A stretch of 64,000 nucleotides of DNA, taken from the NCBI GenBank assembly GCA_001640655.1, contig LXGT01000069.1:1-64000 (forward strand), read 5' to 3'. Both the position numbers and the translations under genes were made by a program. Shown here in pieces: positions 53,903 to 64,000 of this stretch; position 1 is the stretch's first letter; every line of letters starts with the position of its first letter. The notes below the pieces were generated by a model. That model worked only from the letters and a program-made list of their open reading frames with translations. It searched no databases and had not been told where the DNA came from. The DNA is from Endoconidiophora laricicola (lineage: Eukaryota; Ascomycota; Sordariomycetes; Microascales; Ceratocystidaceae).

Positions 53903-56401
53903 TCACCTGCGATGATGACTTGTAATTTCGGCAGTAGGTGGATTGATGATATTGGGAACCTCAGCCTCATCAATGGTCAAGCGAGGCTCTCCATTGCCAA
54001 ATAGCAATTGCATTAAGCGCTTTCTTTGATCTTTGCGCAGGGACGAGAGATGCGTACTGACTTCATTAAGGCCGTTGATCTGGTCACTCAGTGTCAAAGA
54101 AGTCGAATTTATAGTGCGGATTAGCGGCGAGACGAGCGTTTTGCGGATGTTATCTAGTGATTCTTTGAGAGCGCCAAGCTTGGCGTTGTGGTCAACGAGA
54201 ATGTACTTGTTATTTTGGGTTTTGGCCCGCACATCACGCAACAGTTCTTTATTCTTCTCGAACTTGCGCAGCTCAGCTGCCCGTGGACCTAGCACCTTGC
54301 TCCAGAGCGATGCGAGCATGATTTGTTTTTCGTCTTCGTTGTCTGCGTCGTCACGCTGGACTGTCTCGACTAGCAGCTGAAACTTGGTGTCCGCATCATC
54401 GAAGCGCGAGAGCATAGGCACACTGCGCTCAAGCTCAGAAGTCACGACATCTTCCATGACGCCGAGAAACTCGTGGAAGGTGCGCTCGAGAGCATTTCGG
54501 GCCCGCTGACTATGTGTACGGCCAATCAAAGAGGTTGCAAATGAGCCTAGAGAGGTTTGAGAGCCGTCTGTCCTTTCGAAAACGCCGGAGCCGGCAAAGG
54601 TTAAGTAGAAGTTATCGAGGGCGAAACTCACGGGACTCCAGGGTAGAGACTGGATGCTACGAAGTTCACGCCGTGCCCACTCCATCATGAGGAGGATGCC
54701 ATCAATGTCACCGTCGACGCGGGCAAAGAACTTGCTCATCTCCAGCGCCAACCAGTTCAAATCCTCGCTCAGCGCCTCCAGTGTATCGTGAATAAGCTCG
54801 GCTGAGGGAATAGCTGCATAGCGTACGCTCTCGCCCAAGTCCCAGACTGCATGACTAGTCCGCTGGAGCTCAGTCACGCGCTGTGCACCGCCTTCCGAGT
54901 AATAAATCAGTGGCTCAAAGGATCGAGCAACGCCGGCAACCTTGACTAGGTCAGGTACAGGTGGGCGATTGGCTACTGGTACCGGTTGGGTTAGAGTTGT
55001 AGCAACTGATATAGAGAAACACACGACAATGACCGTGGCCACAAATTGCCAAACTGAGCTGGTTGCTCTTTTGTATTGAGCATAAGCAAGCGCTTTGACC
55101 ACAGCTGCTAAAGGCTGTTGCTCTGGTTGCTGTTGCGGTAGGGTCCTTGTGCTTGATTGTGAGCCTGTAGCAGTGTTAGTTATGGCAAGTTGATATGGAA
55201 ACACATTCAATGATGACTCACTTTCTCGAAGGCCAGATGTAAGGCTTTGTTGCCTCGAACGATTGATAGTTGGTGTTACTCTGGCAGCCAGCTCACTCTG
55301 AATCCGGTCCATGTCATAGAACGAATCATCAAATGAGGGCTCGCCAAGATCTTGAGATGGCGGCGGCGTGATTAGTGACGGCAGCGCAAAGGTCTGGTGA
55401 TCTGGGCGAGATCGCGCTGTGTAGGACCCAAGCTGTATATTGTACTTGGAACGATAGTTATGGGAAGCAAAGGCAGAGCCTCGCTTTTTTCTAGCGCGGT
55501 CAATGTCCCGGGGATTAGAAGGTATGTATGACCGCTTAGTGCGCGCAATTATCTCATCAATATCCATGTCCAAGGCCTTTGTTGGCGAAGGTGAGTTTCC
55601 TGAATCATAGTCACTCTCAACAGTATTGATATCTTCATTTATATAGCTTATAGTTTCATGTTCATAGCCGTCATCGTCGTCATCAACTTCATCAGATTCA
55701 TATACTGACGGCGTAGAGGGAACTTGGTCTTCATAATCACTTTCCAGGAACTCGTCAGTGTTGTCCCGCTGTAAGAACGGAACACGGTTGCTTGCAGTTG
55801 AAGTAGAGGTTTCAACCCGCGACACGGCTGGCCTGACGCTTCTTAGGGTTCTCGAGTGCGGGCCAGCGGCCGAATAGACGGCGGCTGAGTGAGGGGCTGC
55901 CATCTCGTTTACGGCTACTGCCAGTCTTTTCCGAGCGCGGCGAGTCTCGGTCTCGCTGCTGGCCGTACTGCTTCTTGAGCGATGTCGGCGACGATTCCGA
56001 TGGGCGCTCAGGGGATAGGCCAAGTCCACGCGCAATTCTTGCCCCGGCACTAGTCCGAGAGGGGCTGGAAGCTGGCGGGGCAGTGGAGACGGATTGGGAG
56101 AATAGACCCCCGTTAGGCGACCCTTGGGTGGACGATCGAAGCCGAGGAAGAGGCTTCTCTCGCTCCGCAACGTAGCGGTCCCGAAGATCTCGGGAGTCTC
56201 GATCCCGTTCACGGTCTCGTCCACGAGACCCGAAGATGCTGGAACTGCGTCGTTCGCCAGTGGCGGCACTGTAGCTAGGGCGGCGACTGCTGGTGCTGAC
56301 GCTATAGTCTTTAGAGGCGCGGGGAGAGGCGCGGGGAGAAGCGGCGGCGGCGGATGATCCGTGCTGCTTGTTCCGGTGCTTGTCTGAGGCGGTGATGTCA
56401 T
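53903..56401 (-). CDS. hypothetical membrane protein, C-terminal gene or gene part (start uncertain)
   Basis: Open frame from ATG 56401 to the stop at 53903, with a probable 57-nt intron at 55221-55165 (GTGAGT, AACTAAC branch point, CTACAG) that is a multiple of three and has no stop. Later possible starts are 55903 and 55567. From about 55770 the sequence looks truly coding: an acidic stretch (SDEVDDDDDGYEHE), then DMDIDEIIARTKRSYIPSN. After the intron comes a Gln-rich stretch, one membrane segment (VWQFVATVIVVCFSISVATT), then about 300 residues of helical sequence with coiled-coil character (MEWARRELRSIQ, then KEDQ-like heptads). I do not recognise the family. The portion before 55770 overlaps a second frame that looks more natural, so the real start is unclear. 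It may be the second half of the gene starting at 56933. Confidence 0.55.
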   Translation of the reverse strand: MTSPPQTSTGTSSTDHPPPPLLPAPLPAPLKTIASAPAVAALATVPPLANDAVPASSGLVDETVNGIETPEIFGTATLRSERSLFLGFDRPPKGRLTGVYSPNPSPLPRQLPAPLGLVPGQELRVDLAYPLSAHRNRRRHRSRSSTASSETETRRARKRLAVAVNEMAAPHSAAVYSAAGPHSRTLRSVRPAVSRVETSTSTASNRVPFLQRDNTDEFLESDYEDQVPSTPSVYESDEVDDDDDGYEHETISYINEDINTVESDYDSGNSPSPTKALDMDIDEIIARTKRSYIPSNPRDIDRARKKRGSAFASHNYRSKYNIQLGSYTARSRPDHQTFALPSLITPPPSQDLGEPSFDDSFYDMDRIQSELAARVTPTINRSRQQSLTSGLRESESSLNVFPYQLAITNTATGSQSSTRTLPQQQPEQQPLAAVVKALAYAQYKRATSSVWQFVATVIVVCFSISVATTLTQPVPVANRPPVPDLVKVAGVARSFEPLIYYSEGGAQRVTELQRTSHAVWDLGESVRYAAIPSAELIHDTLEALSEDLNWLALEMSKFFARVDGDIDGILLMMEWARRELRSIQSLPWSPVSFALDNFYLTFAGSGVFERTDGSQTSLGSFATSLIGRTHSQRARNALERTFHEFLGVMEDVVTSELERSVPMLSRFDDADTKFQLLVETVQRDDADNEDEKQIMLASLWSKVLGPRAAELRKFEKNKELLRDVRAKTQNNKYILVDHNAKLGALKESLDNIRKTLVSPLIRTINSTSLTLSDQINGLNEVSTHLSSLRKDQRKRLMQLLFGNGEPRLTIDEAEVPNIINPPTAEITSHHRR
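55165..55221 (-). other. probable 57-nt intron, multiple of three and stop-free
   Basis: Donor GAAA|GTGAGT, branch point ATAACTAACA, acceptor GCTACAG|G. All three elements are near consensus, so splicing is likely although the frame stays open without it. Confidence 0.7.
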
Positions 56402-56933
56402 CCAGAATCTCTGGCACAGCCCGACGACGCTGGGCGAGCTGGGCGAGTTGCAATTGAGTAGCGAGATGCAGGTCAGATGAAAAGCCAGCCTGTTCTAGGT
56501 AGTATGGCTGGTGTAGGGCAGTGGTTTTGGATGGCGATAATGGGGAGCCGCCTAGGTAATGGTGGTACTGCGAGTGATGCGAGTTTTGGTAGGAGGAAGC
56601 TGCTTGCGGGGCAAAGAAAGAGTCTGGTTCGTGGGCGTTGTCATAGTCGTACGGCAACTGCAGGTGTTTATAGTCCTGGTTGACAGGTAGTTGTTTGTGA
56701 TTCTGAGATGAAGAAGAGGAGGAAGAAGAGGAAGAAAAGGGAGGAAGCAGACGAGCGGGGAGAGAGCCCAGAGCCCGGAGTACCGGCAAGGGATTTGGGA
56801 CGCGAGCGACGCTTATGAGATAGATGTATAGGAACACGAGACCCAGGGTAAACGCGGCCATGAACGTGGACGGCGCGATGTTGACACTAAGCAACGTGAC
56901 GCTGTTGTTGACGGTCAGGAGCGACTGCATCAT
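55812..56933 (-). CDS. hypothetical membrane-anchored disordered protein, or first part of a larger gene
   Basis: Open frame of 373 codons from ATG 56933. Residues ~25-43 form a membrane segment (FMAAFTLGLVFLYIYLI). The rest is disordered: a ten-Ser run, Tyr/His-rich stretches and an Arg/Asp repeat (RGRDRERDRDSRDLRDR), ending RRLFGRWPALENPKKRQAS. The stop at 55812 lies 589 nt inside the neighbouring frame. Composition along this frame looks more natural than the competing frame between 55812 and 56401. Either this is a complete small gene, or an unseen intron (or an assembly indel) joins it to the downstream frame. A donor-like CA|GTACGG at about 55970 would allow a phase-matched junction with an acceptor CCTAAG near 55840, but both are weak. 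I do not recognise a family. Confidence 0.5.
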   Translation of the reverse strand: MMQSLLTVNNSVTLLSVNIAPSTFMAAFTLGLVFLYIYLISVARVPNPLPVLRALGSLPARLLPPFSSSSSSSSSSQNHKQLPVNQDYKHLQLPYDYDNAHEPDSFFAPQAASSYQNSHHSQYHHYLGGSPLSPSKTTALHQPYYLEQAGFSSDLHLATQLQLAQLAQRRRAVPEILDDITASDKHRNKQHGSSAAAASPRASPRASKDYSVSTSSRRPSYSAATGERRSSSIFGSRGRDRERDRDSRDLRDRYVAEREKPLPRLRSSTQGSPNGGLFSQSVSTAPPASSPSRTSAGARIARGLGLSPERPSESSPTSLKKQYGQQRDRDSPRSEKTGSSRKRDGSPSLSRRLFGRWPALENPKKRQASRVAG

Positions 56934-58708
56934 TTCTGCTCATAGAGCAGACGGCACAGCGGCATATAAACACGGATATAATACAGTCGTTTTACAGGCA
57001 ATGCAAAAAGCCACAGAGAGAAAGACAGGGCCACAGCGAGCCTCTCAACCTGCTGCTGTTTTTTTGTTGTTATTGTGATTGTGACTGTTGTTGTTATTGC
57101 TGTAATAGGTGGACGGTTTCATAGCCGTCACAAACACTGTTAAGCTGAGACACGTGATAGCGACGATAGCCCGACAAGTGACAAACAGCAATCAAGTCCA
57201 CCAAATCCTCACCTCTGGTTTTTTGCCTGATGCAAAAAGAGGAAGGAAAACAAGAAAGGTATCAGCGCGTTTTTGGAGTGCGCAATGTTGACAAAACAAA
57301 AGGCGTATCACGATATAAGCCGCAAGCAAGAGAATGGGCCGCTGTGATTCGCTGACGGAAACCAGAAACAGAAACGATAAACAATGAATTCCAAAAGAAA
57401 GGCACGCGAAAAGGATACGGAATCGCAGTTGCTCAATGAGATAAATAATCCCCCCCCCAAAAAAAAAGCGGACAATCTGATACAGGGCGGTGAAAAAATA
57501 GCACATGAAAGAGAAGGAAAAGAAGTTTACAGATGAAGTTAGGCGCAATTGTTTCTATAACACCATCGCCAGATCATAAGTGATTATTTATAACGAGGTG
57601 TTTAAGTTGTTGACAAGTTCGGAAAATAAGCACATACAAACACGAAAATTTCGCCAACATAAGAACGTCAATCAATCAATATTCGAGCTCGCCTCACTAC
57701 GAAAGGCTACATACAATTGTGTTTTTTTTTAATGCTCTGTCAGTTTTTATGTTTCTTCTTTTTTTTCTTTTCCTTCTTCCTGCTCCGCCTGGGCCATAGC
57801 GCATTCAAAACGCAGCTAAATAGTCACTGCTACGATGCAATGCAATCCTTTGCGTCTACTTCCGAGTCCATCCAATTGACTGACTAAATAGGCCTTGTTG
57901 TGATTGTTGCTCCAACATTCATGCATATCTACAGTAACTTAACCGTTCCACCAAGTTTGTCTCCTCCTCTAATCCCTCGCTACAGCCTTTCCTAACAACT
58001 TTGGCACCGTCCAATCCCTACCCTGCCTGCTCGTCTGTCCGCCTGCCATCAAGGCCATAAACATATGCTTTCGGCTCAGACACTCGCATTCTTATAATCG
58101 ATTTATTAGTACTAGTTGCTATATGTAATTGGCACGCTTAGCTTGCTTACATGGTGCCAATCACGTCCTTGATGCGGGGCAAGCCGGGTGCTAAGTGGTA
58201 TAACTAGGTGTAATAATATGTACTAGTATGTATCTGTGTCAAATCGTTACATCAAATATGGGTCTATTATGCATGTCTTGCCGCTGGATGTAACCCCATA
58301 CCAAACCCTAACCTTCTGTAGATCTCTACGACTTCCTCCATCGCTTGTTTGTTTAGATCAATTGCATTGCTTCATCTCTATAACCATCAAGACGCCGTGA
58401 CTTTAACACCAGATGGAAACTCGAGATCATTCTTTGTCTTGTGCATTCTTCTAAGCTGCTCAGACGTAGTGCACGGAGCTATCTGAATGAGTATGGCAGT
58501 CTTGTAAAAAGTCCAGTGATATGTGGTCAGCCGATCTATATCTCTCTCACATTACAGCAACTCGTGAGGAGTAGCTCTTAAACCAAGTCACTCAGTAGTT
58601 TTGGGAGTCATACCCTCTCACTCTAGGCGCACTAGATTTTGAATATGCCATTCTGGCTGCGTGTCGTGAAAAATATGATACTGGGGGAAAGACGCAAAGG
58701 ACAAGGGA
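56934..58708. other. gene-poor interval
   Basis: Promoter of the gene at 56933 on the left, with a CACGTGAT site near 57152. A poly-C/poly-A block lies near 57450-57468. A minus-strand frame at 58715-58147 reads protein-like in parts but has about eleven stops, the density expected by chance. Confidence 0.4.
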
Positions 58709-59373
58709 TCAGGACTCACTCATCATCGCAGCACTGCACGTAGCGCTTGCGCTCGTGGTCGAAGCACTATGTGTCTCTGACGCCTCTTCCGCATCAACGC
58801 ATCCTACACCTGGCACTACGATACCAAACGCATATGCTTCGCCAGCAAAATACCGCAGCACATAACTATTGATAGCTGTCTTCTCTGGCTCACCACATGC
58901 AGCTAGGGCAATAGCCTCGCTGTAGTTCTCCATGGATTGTTCTTCGATGCTCTCACTAGTCAGTGGCACGTATAGTACGCGGTGCAGCAAGTCAATAGCC
59001 TTAGAAGGTATTAAGCGCTGAGCCAGCAATGGTGTAGCCCCGTGTACACATGCTCTCAAGATACAGCCGTTTGTAATAGGAAAGATCGCAGATCACAGTC
59101 TCCGCTGTGACAGTGTCGCCGCGCCAGTGGCCGGCTCAGCCTGTATGCCATCGAGCATTCTGTGAGTACGTATTTCTTCAACATCATATAGAATGGGAAA
59201 TATGACCATACTATCATGTTTCGCGCAGTTCTTGTCTGGATCTTCGCACTGAAACGACATATATCCTCTGTCTGTGGCAATTATGCGTTCATACCATCCG
59301 ATAGCTGTAGCCGTAGTCCCATTTCCAAAGTATCTCTATACCAGCTCCGACATGTCCATGTTTTAGCAGACGA
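58709..59373 (-). pseudogene. frameshifted Asp f 2/Pra1-like secreted protein pseudogene
   Basis: The family comprises secreted fungal proteins with a metallopeptidase-like fold, including Asp f 2 and the zinc scavenger Pra1. Read on the minus strand, one frame gives FQCEDPDKNCAKHDSMVIFP near 59240-59180. A second frame gives ETVICDLSYYKRLYLESM then GYTIAGSALNTF near 59100-59010, ending in stops. The first frame resumes with DLLHRVLYVPL, NYSEAIALA, LRYFAGEAYAF and VVPGVGCVDAE, ending in an Ala/Ser/Thr tail at 58709. The family order (Cys-rich start, VIC/YTIA block, LLHR block, YFA-EAYA-, VPG-GC) is kept, but the frame must shift twice and in-frame stops occur near 59355 and 59100. The intact length would be about 250-300 aa; the N-terminal signal peptide is not found. 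No zinc-transporter gene lies beside it. Confidence 0.5.
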
Positions 59374-60612
59374 CCATTAGCAGTTTCTGCCAGTTCAACG
59401 GTCTCTGCTAAGCCGCTGGTCTGCCGAAGGCGCTGCGTTAAGTTACACGACGAGTGAATAAAAAACGCAGGCGAAGATGCAGATGAAGATGATCTAGAGT
59501 CTCTAAAGTTGCGTTAGAATAAGACTGGAGACGCACTTGTACTGGTGGCAAGGACAAGAATAGAAAAGCGTATTGTGAATATTAACAGTCCAGAGGACAT
59601 AGAATAAAGACGTCCTGAAGATTCAGCGAAGATCTGTGCTTGACTTGTTTCGATTCTTCTTTCATTATAGAGTACTGTCATAAGCCAAGGTATCTATCTA
59701 TCTATACTAACCTGGCAAGAGCCAAAACGCTCAGAAGCATCATCAATAATCTCACCTGGACACCGCCAAGATTCCATTATTTCACACGGAAGAAGTACGT
59801 AGCTACGTAGAGGCACCGTCCTCACGACATCCTGATAGTTTATCCTTCAAAGAGGAAAAGGAAGAGTTGATTCATAATCGAAAAAATAAGAATATATATT
59901 CATAACCTACGTATCACCGCTATCAAGCTAATGCTCATACTACACGTAACAGAGCCGCATTAGAACGGGGAATAGAAGAAAGAATCGGGCCATCCAGGTC
60001 CTCATGGGATCGTTCATCAGGGGTCGTGTCTGGAATTGAGGCGTTGTTCGACTAACTCTTCAAGAAAAGAAGAAATCTCTGATAAGTATCATGTAGTTCG
60101 TGTTAGGTACCAAGAAAAGAAATCCGGTATTTGATTGGATTTTTTTTACAATACGTTAGTATAATTATGTATAAATCTGTACTGCTCGGCTAATATAAGT
60201 TCCTCTCGACAGTTCGAGTCTTAATCTCGAAAATATGGCATCGAACTGAGTCATGATAAGATAATGACAGTGTATGCACACTCGCTTCTGAGATATTATC
60301 AGTTATCACATATTATACAAGGTGTACATGTACACTATATCACATGTCACGAAAGCCACCGGCATATAAGATTGTAATCAACTTATCAAGCAGAAAGAGA
60401 CATGGATATGTGTAAATGTATATTTGAAAAGACTCGCTGTGCATTTCATTAGAAAAAGATCGTAAACTAGCTATACCAGACGGCAGAGAACCGAGTGCCG
60501 GTACCAAAATGAGGAATTGTAGAACAAAAAAGGGGAGAAAAAGAGATGAAGAGAGGAGAGAATATGCAATAATGCACAGGAAAAGATAATAGCCACAGCC
60601 GAACCAGCAATA
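59374..60612. other. gene-poor interval
   Basis: 3' side of the universal-stress gene on the right. AT-rich, no recognisable gene. A short protein-like minus-strand stretch near 60045-59945 has no start or partner exon. Confidence 0.45.
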
Positions 60613-62920
60613 TTAATCAATCTTGGCATTTGTCAAACTACGGACAGACGGGTTCCGGAGAACGTTGACTTGAGTCATAGCAGTGGTCCGGCGATATTTA
60701 CTGGCTTTCCGCAACCGTTTGCGTGCAACCATAACAGGAACGCTACTTTTGGTGACGAGATAATTGGAGAAGGAACCGAGGATAACACTAGAGAGACACA
60801 GAGATTGGTTAGCATTTTACAGCAAACTGAAGGCGTAGATATGACGACTAAGCGAACTATATATACGTACCCTTTTATAGCACTACGGCCACGGCTTCCC
60901 AGAATAACTAGTTCCGGCTGGATCAGATCAATAACTTCCAGGATCACGTGCTTGGGGTTTTTGCAGTGCAGCACCTCAATAAGCACGCGGACCTGCAGCT
61001 TCGTCTTGCGGAGCAACTTGAGCACGCGCTCTGTGATCTCCTCCACCGCCCAAGTGCGCTCAGCGGGCAGCTTCGTTCGATCATTGCGCGCCGGCGACTG
61101 GTTACTATTAGACGAAGATGACTTGCCCTCGGGGCCAAGCAGGCCAGTCTCCTCGTCAACGCAGCAGATAGCCAGCAGGGTATCGCCATCGCGCATAACT
61201 GTGCCGACAGCCCATTCAAGTGCGTGAGACGACTCCTCGCTGAGATCTGTGGCCACCAGGTACTTGCGCGGTTTTTGTCCTTCTTCAATGCATGCACGTG
61301 CGATTTTGGTATAATCGCCGCGAGCAATTATGCGCGTGGTACGCGCTGTCTCAAGAGAGTCCATAATTGGCGTCATGGCGAAGGCGAGACGCTGAGCCTG
61401 CTTGATAGTATCGAGTTGAGCCTCGTCTTCGGAATTATTTGCCGAGTCCACGGGGCGTGGACTTGGGCTCCTGTCAAAGCTAGTTGATGGAGTAATTACT
61501 TTCTTAGATTTGCTGGGCTTTGAGTTGGCACCTGTGGGGTCAGTAAGCGTTATTTTGGGCTCTTCAAATAGTGAGCGGTATTTGTAGCCAGAGGCAGAGG
61601 CAGCCTGGGCCTGCGATATAGTCTTAGCTTTCGATGCCTCCGATATACCTGTTAAGCAATTGGTTAGTTAATTGCTGATAAAACTTACGAGATTGTCTTG
61701 GAAAAGATAGTTAAATTCTTACGTTCAGCTTCAACAGCAGCACTCAGACTCATCGGCTCTCGGACACCTGGGGGTGAGCCATTGAGTGTTGGAGAGTCAA
61801 GGAGCGAGTTAACAGTTTGTGTATTTTTTGGCGGACTGGTGGAGATGGCACGATCCATCGTTCTACCGCGATGATCTTCTTCGTCCGAGGACTCATCAGC
61901 GACATCGTCATCATCACTGCTTTCCAGCAGCTCACCATCTGGATCGTTAAAGTTCTTTTGCAGCAGTCTACCCTCGCCTTCCTCGGGGTCAATCGAGTTG
62001 TGCTTAGAGTTGGGTGCTTCGACCACACCGGCCTTAGCCAGGTCGTGGTCTGTCATGCGGCGGTAGGCATTCTTCAGGTCAATCTGCTGGCCGTTACGCA
62101 GCACAGCAATGTGTGCTGGTAACTGTGGGCTCTTGTTGCCTACATTGACAGGGCTGGCAGTAGAGCTGCTGATGCCACCGGGCACAGAGCCAGTAGTGCG
62201 CGAGGCCGGCAGCAGGCTCGTGTGTGGCGAGATGCTACGAAGCGACAGACGATTGTGCGGCGACCGCGACTGCATACGAGACGTCGACATGGCACGCGCG
62301 CGCTCGTTCTGGATGGGTTTTGGAATAGGGATCTGGCCTACGTCAATACCACGCATGACGTCAGCCATAACGCCCATACCCTTTTTGCCGCCGGTATTGC
62401 GCTTGACCAGCGGTGGCCGCGAGCTGCCAGCTGTGTAGATGTTACTGTATTGGTAATCTGGGTTGAAATTACTGGGCTTGTTAGCGGCATTGGAAGGGCG
62501 AAACCCGTGTGGGCTGTCACTGCGGCGGGCGGAAAATGACTGCTCAATAGGCGAGATGGGTTTGGTAGAGCCATGACTTGTTCGAGGCGAAAGCGGCGGC
62601 AAATCGACGTCCAGCATGGACCGCACAGGTTGCAAGTTCCCCGACGGTGGCGCACTATCGATATCGAGCATACTGCGGACCGGCGCATGCTGATTGCGGC
62701 TCGGGCTACGCGTAGAGCCAGGACGCGGCGACTCATAGTAGCTTCCGTCGTCAATAAGACTAGTTCGCGTCGGCGTAAATGGCGACTCAGAGCGGATACT
62801 AGATGCAGCGCCTGTGCGAGACAACTTGTGCTTTGGGCCTTCAAGAATAGCCAGCACCATGTTAGCCTCTTCAGCCATGGAGCTCTCCATGCTCATGGGA
62901 TGCTGCGAGTTTCCAGACAT
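60613..62920 (-). CDS. universal stress protein (UspA) domain protein
   Basis: Fungal protein with a C-terminal UspA-type nucleotide-binding domain. Three exons: 62920-61723, 61648-60871 and 60787-60613, about 716 aa. Donors GTAAGA and GTACGTA, acceptors AACAG and TCTAG. Start ATG 62920 gives MSGNSQHPMSMESSMAEE. The first ~460 residues are disordered and Ser/Pro-rich with many SP sites. They contain a near-duplicate PVRSMLDID/PVRSMLDVD, and an acidic patch ESSDDDDVADESSDEED. The Usp domain runs from residue ~525: RKYLVATDLSEESSHALEWA, a Ser-rich loop, then VLIEVLHCKNPKHVILEVID, and LVILGSRGRSAIKG|VILGSFSNYLVTKSS. The last part is completed by exon 3, and the GSRGRS and GSFSNYL elements form the ATP-phosphate loop, so it is probably the ATP-binding class. 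The C-terminus is basic (VARKRLRKASKYRR). Its cellular role is not known to me. Confidence 0.9.
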
Positions 62921-64000
62921 GGCGATAACAGGCGGGATGCTTCGATTGAAGGTCGGAGAGGTCTCTAGGTGTTAGTTGCTGCGAAGCAGGCGTGAAGAAT
63001 TTCGTAAAAGGGAGCACGAGCTCTGATTGTCTGTCTTGCAAGCCGCAATAGGTTGAAAAAAAAAATTATACAGAGGAGAATAAAAGGATAGGAAAAGAAA
63101 GGGATGGATGATGAAGTTTGGTACAGACGATGAAACGAAGTCAGTTAAAGATAGAATCCTGGATGCGATAGTTTCGAAAATCGACCAGGCAAACGATGAT
63201 GTTGAGATGTTGGAAGAAACCAGGAAAAACAATCTAAAGAAGAAACTAAAGAAGTCGATCTCTACAGAAAAATTAATTTATTAATACTTTTGAAGATAGC
63301 TAAAAGCGTAGTTGCAAAAAGGCCGAGGGGGAAAAGGCCCCAAAACATTCTATAAGTCTTGGCTTTGCAAGGCTGCTTGTTTGGCCTGTTCTGTGTTGCC
63401 GTTGCGTCACAGAGACACGACACAAAACCAGGCCGCTTGACTTGATAGAGGCATTGCGATAAAGGCTATTATCAAGCCCTTGGCAACGGCCTTTACTGCA
63501 TTCAATATCTTTATCTTTCTTTGGCTTGGCGACAAGTCAACGAGTGGCGGAGTAAAGATATGACTACTAGTATCATTGTTTTTGCTACCAGATCGGCCCC
63601 TCATTCTAGTAACGCCGCTACATTTTCAACTGCAACTATGATCACGCAGAATTATGTTGTCAGACCGTAATTTTGCTCTCTTGTTTTCGACGGTCGCACA
63701 CACATTAGATTATCGTTCGATTAATGTGCCGATAGCGGGATTCTAGTTGACCAGTCTACAAGCAACGGAATGGCGAACACGTGATACTAAGCTTTTATTG
63801 TGTTTTTCTTCATCATTTATGATTAAGTTATTGTTCTCATCAGTATGTGAAGCTTTCCTAGTTCTTATTTTTCTATGATATATCTTCGCGATCATATGAC
63901 CATTTGAAAATTCCAGGGGCTGCTTTGAGAACAATAATACGTAGTAAAAGAAAAGGATCCCGAAACTGCCTTTAAACCCTAATATACAAGGTATCTATTT
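62921..64000. other. gene-free right edge
   Basis: Promoter and leader of the universal-stress gene, then AT-rich DNA with a CACGTGAT site at about 63779. No coding frame longer than noise is seen; a further gene may start beyond the window. Confidence 0.5.

Noticed and set aside
58147..58715. Minus-strand frame with protein-like stretches such as MEEVVEIYRRLGFGMG
   Set aside because: About eleven stops in 190 codons, the density expected by chance in AT-rich DNA, and no family recognised.
1..64000. CRISPR arrays, bacterial operons, phage or secondary-metabolite gene clusters
   Set aside because: No regularly spaced repeats and no PKS, NRPS, terpene cyclase or capsid-like genes; the genes are spliced fungal genes.

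Overview
The window is nuclear DNA of a filamentous ascomycete fungus (Pezizomycotina-like). The genes carry short introns (mostly 45-235 nt) with GTAAGT-type donors, CTAAC-type branch points and CAG/TAG acceptors. They are spaced by AT-rich DNA full of homopolymers and microsatellites, and the gene set is typical: a fungal zinc-finger protein, a Ppz-type phosphatase, GH92 mannosidase, Hul5, Pab1 and a fungal universal-stress protein. A single N at 30490 next to a 27-nt T-run shows draft sequence. I cannot name the species.

Layout. 0.6-1.8 kb: C2H2-like zinc-finger gene. 1.8-5.9 kb: gene-poor accessory stretch with a dispersed 30-nt motif, a tRNA-like block, a possible relic exon and a 53-codon gene missed by usual length cut-offs. 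5.9-16.1 kb: plus-strand genes for Dus3 (tRNA dihydrouridine synthase), the PP4 regulatory subunit R2/Psy4, PIG-P/Gpi19 and a six-exon amidase, interrupted by a decayed FunK1-kinase pseudogene. 16.4-17.2 kb: convergent small gene (DUF7721-like). 21.2-23.2 kb: kelch protein behind a 4-kb gene-free region. 24.6-26.4 kb: Ppz-type phosphatase (minus). 31.4-33.5 kb: methionyl-tRNA synthetase (minus) with paired CACGTG sites upstream. 33.5-37.2 kb: gene-poor. 37.2-48.1 kb, all minus: ETF-ubiquinone oxidoreductase, GH92 mannosidase with an 11-nt microexon, Hul5-type HECT ligase. 50.3-52.6 kb: Pab1 with an A-rich leader. 53.9-56.9 kb: two overlapping minus-strand frames whose relation (one gene or two) is unresolved. 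56.9-60.6 kb: gene-poor, with a frameshifted Asp f 2/Pra1-like pseudogene. 60.6-62.9 kb: universal-stress-domain protein. 62.9-64 kb: nothing recognised.

Most intact genes are housekeeping and do not form one pathway. RNA and translation are represented by Dus3, MetRS and Pab1. Protein phosphatase control is represented by the PP4 R2 subunit and Ppz. The surface/secretory route is represented by PIG-P and GH92. Hul5 belongs to proteasome-linked quality control and ETF-QO to the mitochondrial electron chain. I did not find a convincing new multi-gene system. The parts most worth a second look are the inferred regulatory signals of PAB1 and MetRS, the overlapping frames at 55.8-56.4 kb, the dispersed motif, and the two accessory pseudogenes. 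All splice sites were placed by eye from consensus and reading frame, without transcript data.
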